Assembly: GCA_016490735.1 (NCBI GenBank)
Contig: JAEMWC010000133.1
Span: 427,501-491,500, forward strand
Length of the DNA stretch: 64,000 nt
Direction: 5' to 3'
Source of the DNA: Pachyseris speciosa
Taxonomy: Eukaryota; Cnidaria; Anthozoa; Scleractinia; Pachyseridae
The translations under genes and the position numbers were made by a program. How positions within the stretch are numbered: the stretch's first letter is position 1; each line of letters opens with the position of its first letter. Positions 59,679 to 64,000 of the stretch are shown here, one piece after another. Below the pieces are notes generated by a model, which saw nothing but the letters and a program-made list of their open reading frames with translations, searched no databases and had not been told where the DNA came from.

Positions 59679-60198
59679 TCATCTTAGTCCCTCAGATGCC
59701 CTCGATTGACAATGATCCGACTTTCACCGTGAAGACACTTCACCTATCTTGCAAATCAGACACATATCAGGTTGAAGGTAAACAGACGTACGGAGGAATC
59801 ATTATCTATGGTCGCAATGGTCAACAAGAATGGCGCACTGCAAACGGTACTCACTGCAAGAGTGGTTATGTTGTTATCATGCTAACCGACACCAGCTCGT
59901 TTTAAGATCTGCAAAGAGCATGGAGCGATGAGCCGGGCAAGGTACATGGCATCATTTACAGGAAAGCATTTGGAGAATCTCTCAAAGCGGTGACAGCGGT
60001 TTGCGAAGGCTTTGGAATAATGCAAGGCCGTTTTCTGGTGCTCTCAATCCTGCCAGAGACGGTTACCACGATACGACACGCGTTTTGCATGAATTCTCAG
60101 AAAAATATGTCCGTGCACTGGTTGAAATTTGGAAGAACCCAGGACCCGGCTTTCCAGCCAAGAAGGACTATGATCATGTGTGAGAGTTGGCAGATTGA
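59679..60198 (+). pseudogene. Array gene copy 4, truncated and broken
   Basis: The promoter and first about 40 codons were lost at the inversion break. The remaining frame (SIDNDPTFTVKTLHLSCKSD and onward) is interrupted by an in-frame TAA in place of CGA at about 59,902, and by a 10-nt deletion at GGCCGTTTTCTGGTGC. It groups with copy 2 (keeps QVEGKQTYGG). Confidence 0.85.
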
Positions 60199-60475
60199 AT
60201 TGAGCATGGACAGTTTTAACAAGTCAAGAAGAACAGGGATTCCGAAACGGTGTGATGACATTTGCTTGTTTCGTTTTCGCTTTGTAATTTCGTAGAACTG
60301 TAGACAGAATAGCGTCTGAGTGAACGAATAGCGAATAAATAAACGATCTGAATGTTGTTCAATTAGTGACTGATTTCTTCCTTTGAGGTTAACTAGATGC
60401 GTAAATGAATATCATAATGAAATCATCAAATGAAAAAGTATTCTTGTGTTCTGTGTTATCTGTAGACCTCTCCAC

Positions 60476-60845
60476 GACTTTTCCAACTTTTGATTTTGAC
60501 CATGTAACACGCATTGATCCACACTGCTGGCTGGAAAGAGCACCTCAAAATCAGTAACATGGCCATGTTTGGGTGTGTTATCTCTTAAAATCGCAAAGTT
60601 ATAGCTTCACAAAGTCGGAAAGTTTGACGCAGACGTTTGCATGCTGGGGGAGGAAGGGGGCAAGTTTGTGCCCCAAACATACAAACGTCTGTAACATTTC
60701 CTGACTTTTTCCAACCATACTTTCGATGTTTTGTAAAATGTAACTTTCAAACTTGGTTATTTTACTAATTTTTAGGTTCTCTTTCTATAAGTGTCGATAG
60801 ATTTTCGCTACCAAAATCAAAAGTCGGGAAAAACGTGGAAAGGTC
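60476..60845. mobile_element. TA-flanked foldback element, unit 4
   Basis: TA-bordered GACCTCTCCACG...CGTGGAAAGGTC ends with a G-rich centre (GGGGGAGGAAGGGGG). Confidence 0.7.
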
Positions 60846-62099
60846 TATTTATTTTTTGGCAATTCCCGGAATTGCATTGTTTATGACGTACTCGTGTATA
60901 ATTTTGGTTCCTTCATTTTCTGATGACATGTACATCGGAACTTAAATAAGAAGAAATTCGCGATGAATTCGAGAGTGGCTTTTATGACCATCCGGCCCGG
61001 GTTGATACGTAGAATAGTTCAAGTCGATCGCAAATTCAATTTTTAGAAAACACTTAGAACTGTTCAAGAGGCTTTCAGTTAAGGCGACCATTGATGCATG
61101 ACTTTACGCAATGAAGTAATTAGGCAGATTTAGCAAAGACAATGCGACTTCTAATGAGAACCCGAAACCTCGGAGAAAGGACTGAGCGCGACTTCCCATG
61201 TTCAATTTTCCGTTATGTTATTGGTGAAGTCAGTTTATAGATCTGCGCGCACCATTGCCACTGTGTCATGTTGTCTTTACTAAATCTGCCTAATAGCGGA
61301 GCACCATGGGTGAGAAAATGTGATAATTGTTTGCAACGGTTGGATGTTAAGAACAGTAAATGTAAATTACTAATTGTATGGTGTACGGGTCTTCGAGAGA
61401 AAAGCTCGTGCGGCCGCAGAGAAACTTAAATTGAAGAAGCTTCCTCGGTGGACGTGGGAAGTAACAATAAGACTATCACGGCGCTCGTATCTGCTTAGAC
61501 AAGCAACGATTTATTGTGGAATGGCGCTGTTTTTATGCAGCTCTGCGTTCCAAGTGACTCTTGCCTTCTCTAAACTCTTGGGTTCGTACTCCATTTTGTC
61601 TTTTCTATCGGACATTTCATCGGCAAACTGATTGCTTAGCAATTTCTCTAGCTACTACAGATATGTTTGGTTCTTCTCTAATTTCTCCACCTCCTCCAAA
61701 AATACTCGAACAAACATTTGCACCACTTTGTTCAGTCTTACAATGTTTTGTTGTTTTTGATCCGCGGTGAATTCTTTTACGCTTTCATCTGAAAGTAGTT
61801 TGGACTCAAGAATGCGGTATGTCTTTCGTTCAAAACGCTTTGCTATCCTTGCTTCTTCGTTTTTCTTGCTATCCCTCACTGTCAGGAGCACAAAATTGGA
61901 AATCTGAAATTTCCATTGTGTTTCAGATTATCAAGATAAATTTTGATGTTTAAAATTCATGATTTATGTAACTTCTTTAGAGATTATCAGTTCATATATA
62001 CTTTGCAGTTATTCTTCGTCTCGTTAACAATCTGGTTTGTGCTTAATTAAAGTACAGGTTGATATTCTTATTTCTCTTTAAATCTCCAGGTGTGGTTCA

Positions 62100-62374
62100 G
62101 ACCTATGGCTGAGGAGACGCTTCTTTACGCCAAGTTTCACTGTTTCTCTCCTGCCTTGGTCTGCTCAGCACTCTACTCCTCTGGCCGATAATCATAATCT
62201 TTCATTACACACACTATGAAGACTTCACCTGGAGACATATCCCGTGAAAACATCTTTGTGAACATGCAGTTTTAGCATTGATATTTAATTTTTTGATCAA
62301 CTTTGGCATTGCTTTTACTTATCCCTTGTTCATCTCACTGGGAACTGTTCTTGGCATTCCCATAAATCATTGCT
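62100..62374 (+). pseudogene. Dead copy of the last SLC35F exon, unit 5
   Basis: Acceptor AATCTCCAG|GTGTGG, shared 2-nt frameshift, and CCCGTGAAAACATC in place of CCCGTGGAAGTATC. Cut at CATTGCTCTG by the TGTTGCAACATG repeat, exactly as in unit 2. Confidence 0.85.
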
Positions 62375-62643
62375 CTGTTGTGTTCTGGCGCTCTGAAATA
62401 GCAAATCGACCTAGCGCGCATGCCCTAGTGCAACAATGTTGCGTGAATGTGGCCAAATGAGTACAACATCATGCAACATCCAAAATGTTGCACTAAAAAT
62501 TTGACCGTTTTCAAATTTGAGCCAACACCATCCAACATGTTGCAACATATCTCAACACGGTGGGCAAACATGTGCAACATGTTGAGCCCAAAAATGTTGC
62601 AAGATGTTGCGTTGGAATGTTGCGAGCGTTTGGCCGGGGCTTA
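62375..62643. repeat. TGTTGCAACATGTTG-rich dispersed repeat, unit 5
   Basis: Nearly identical to 52,384-52,655, with the same left junction, so units 2 and 5 derive from one rearranged ancestor. Confidence 0.75.
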
Positions 62644-64000
62644 AGCAAAGATTAATGCAACGCAGGTATTATAATAAATTCAAACTTATGAAAAGTTTGA
62701 ATTCTTGTTAAAAGTGAGCGAGCTCGATCCAAGAACTAAATTGGTAATAACGACTTTAAAGTTAAGAAACGGAATAAAAATTCGCCGTCATACGTTCACC
62801 TCGTCCACAAAACCTTGAAGTGGTCATTTCACGTTGCTGTTCAGCACAGGACGGTAACTGACGAAATGTACTAAATTTCGAAACACACGTGCAAAGTCAT
62901 CAGTTGTTTTTGCTCATCAGGCCTATCGTTTTGTGGCTTTCTCGTTGCCGTTGCCATATTCGTTGCTTAAACTCCCTGCTGTGTTTCACGTGTTGTTAGA
63001 CCGCTTCCATTTATGAAAACGAGGTGCTGGCAAATCGCAAAAAAACGTTACCAAGCGATTCCAGTAATGTTACAGAATAAAATTTAGATGCGCTGTTATC
63101 TTGTTTTAAATCGCTAATGTGACGTCAGACGTTATAGGTGCGGTTACATTAGAACTTTTCCGATGGGGAACCTTAGACTAATGGCTTGAGTTGGGTTTAC
63201 TCTGGGTTTTGAACAACTCCCTGTTTACGGTTACACGCTGATAAAATACCCCAGGGGAAAGTATACAGCAGGTGCCTTTCCTGCTTCTGGCAATCAATGT
63301 CGGTGATTGGTTGAGCCACTTTGGGGTCTCGATAAACCATAAGACTTACATCCGGAACTGTCGTGGGCAATTCTTTTGTTCTTTTTACGAATCCCTACAG
63401 AAATTCTCCGGAGACAATTTCACTTTGGGAAGATCGGTTACACATAAAAAATTGCTTCCCCTTTAGTAAAAGCCATTTATCCAAGGGAAACATGGCCAGT
63501 GTAACCGCATCTATTGCAAACCAAATTCAAGGACTAAAAAAGTCAGTTGTATCAACGATTCATATGCGGGCGTATCTACACCTTGAACGCCCTTGGATCA
63601 CAAGACCAGCAAACGTGACAAACGGACAAGTAAGGCAACAACAACCTATTTCAACAATTTGCTCTCTAAATAAAAAAGTATATATTAAACTTCAACTCAA
63701 GTTTTAACTATCAGTTTCTTCTCGAGACTGCGTGCAGTCGGACTTTTTACCTCAGATCACTGAGGAGAACTAACGATAAAATTATGCAAAATAGAGAAGA
63801 GAACGAGAAAGGATTGGGGAGAGAGAGGAAAACGTTCCTTCTTCCTTTCCACCTCCGCTTCTTTCGCGGCTTCGGTGCTCGACCCTCGCTTGATCCAATA
63901 CGCGACACATACAAACAACTAGGAGAAGATGGAGGAGAACAGACTGCTCACAGTCTAAGTTATCTCTTATATCCTTTGTTACTCTTTTTTCTTTTACTGT
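62644..64000 (+). repeat. Upstream region of a further array copy, cut by the window edge
   Basis: It follows 52,656-54,000 almost base for base (TTCAAACTTATGAAAAGTTTG hairpin, dispersed repeat, CAGGAGAAAG region). An array gene would be expected to start about 350 bp beyond the right edge. A 72-codon frame at 63,492-63,707 (MASVTASIANQIQGLKKS) is also open at 49,638-49,853, but its ATG is TAG in unit 3, so it is unlikely to be an essential protein. Confidence 0.75.

Overview
The window is animal nuclear DNA. Long non-coding stretches, GT-AG introns, tRNA-derived SINEs, many small inverted-repeat elements (MITEs) and a Penelope-type retroelement tail fit an anthozoan cnidarian, most likely a stony coral. 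That assignment is inference from repeat style and gene content; nothing here fixes the species.

Layout. 1-12,400 holds repeats only: a Penelope-like insertion (65-772) inside an older hAT-like MITE; a 3.3 kb compound foldback element (5,548-8,893) carrying seven tRNA-like units (six full, one partial) arranged as two head-to-head inverted arrays; and a second, uninterrupted copy of the hAT-like MITE (9,350-9,794). 12,300-25,790 is mostly unrecognised non-coding DNA with SINEs and a small element carrying a complete type I hammerhead ribozyme core (20,805-21,167, flanked by a 14-bp direct repeat). A two-exon membrane RING-CH ubiquitin ligase (MARCH family) lies at 25,819-28,304.

31,700-45,234 is the conserved core. 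PEX2, the peroxisomal RING ubiquitin ligase, can be reconstructed completely on the minus strand (nine coding exons, 293 residues, 40,242 down to 32,289). It diverges from a five-exon SLC35F3/F4-like transporter (40,559-45,234, 378 residues) across only 316 bp, so the two probably share a promoter. One PEX2 intron has U12-type signals, and the PEX2 start codon sits in a TISU/YY1-like motif. The introns are full of MITEs, SINEs and microsatellites.

45,235-64,000 is a segmental array. Its unit joins a dead copy of the last SLC35F intron and exon to an intronless gene of about 211 codons that I do not recognise. Two gene copies are intact (50,488 and 54,349), two are broken (47,397 and 59,679), and the upstream region of a further copy runs off the right edge. 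Every unit also carries a 350-370 bp TA-flanked foldback element in the gene's 3' flank. The copies show gene-conversion mosaicism and one 1.17 kb inversion. The intact copies share a promoter block with a perfect CRE palindrome and a CCAAT box. This array, the hammerhead element and the tRNA-like inverted array are the parts most likely to be undescribed.
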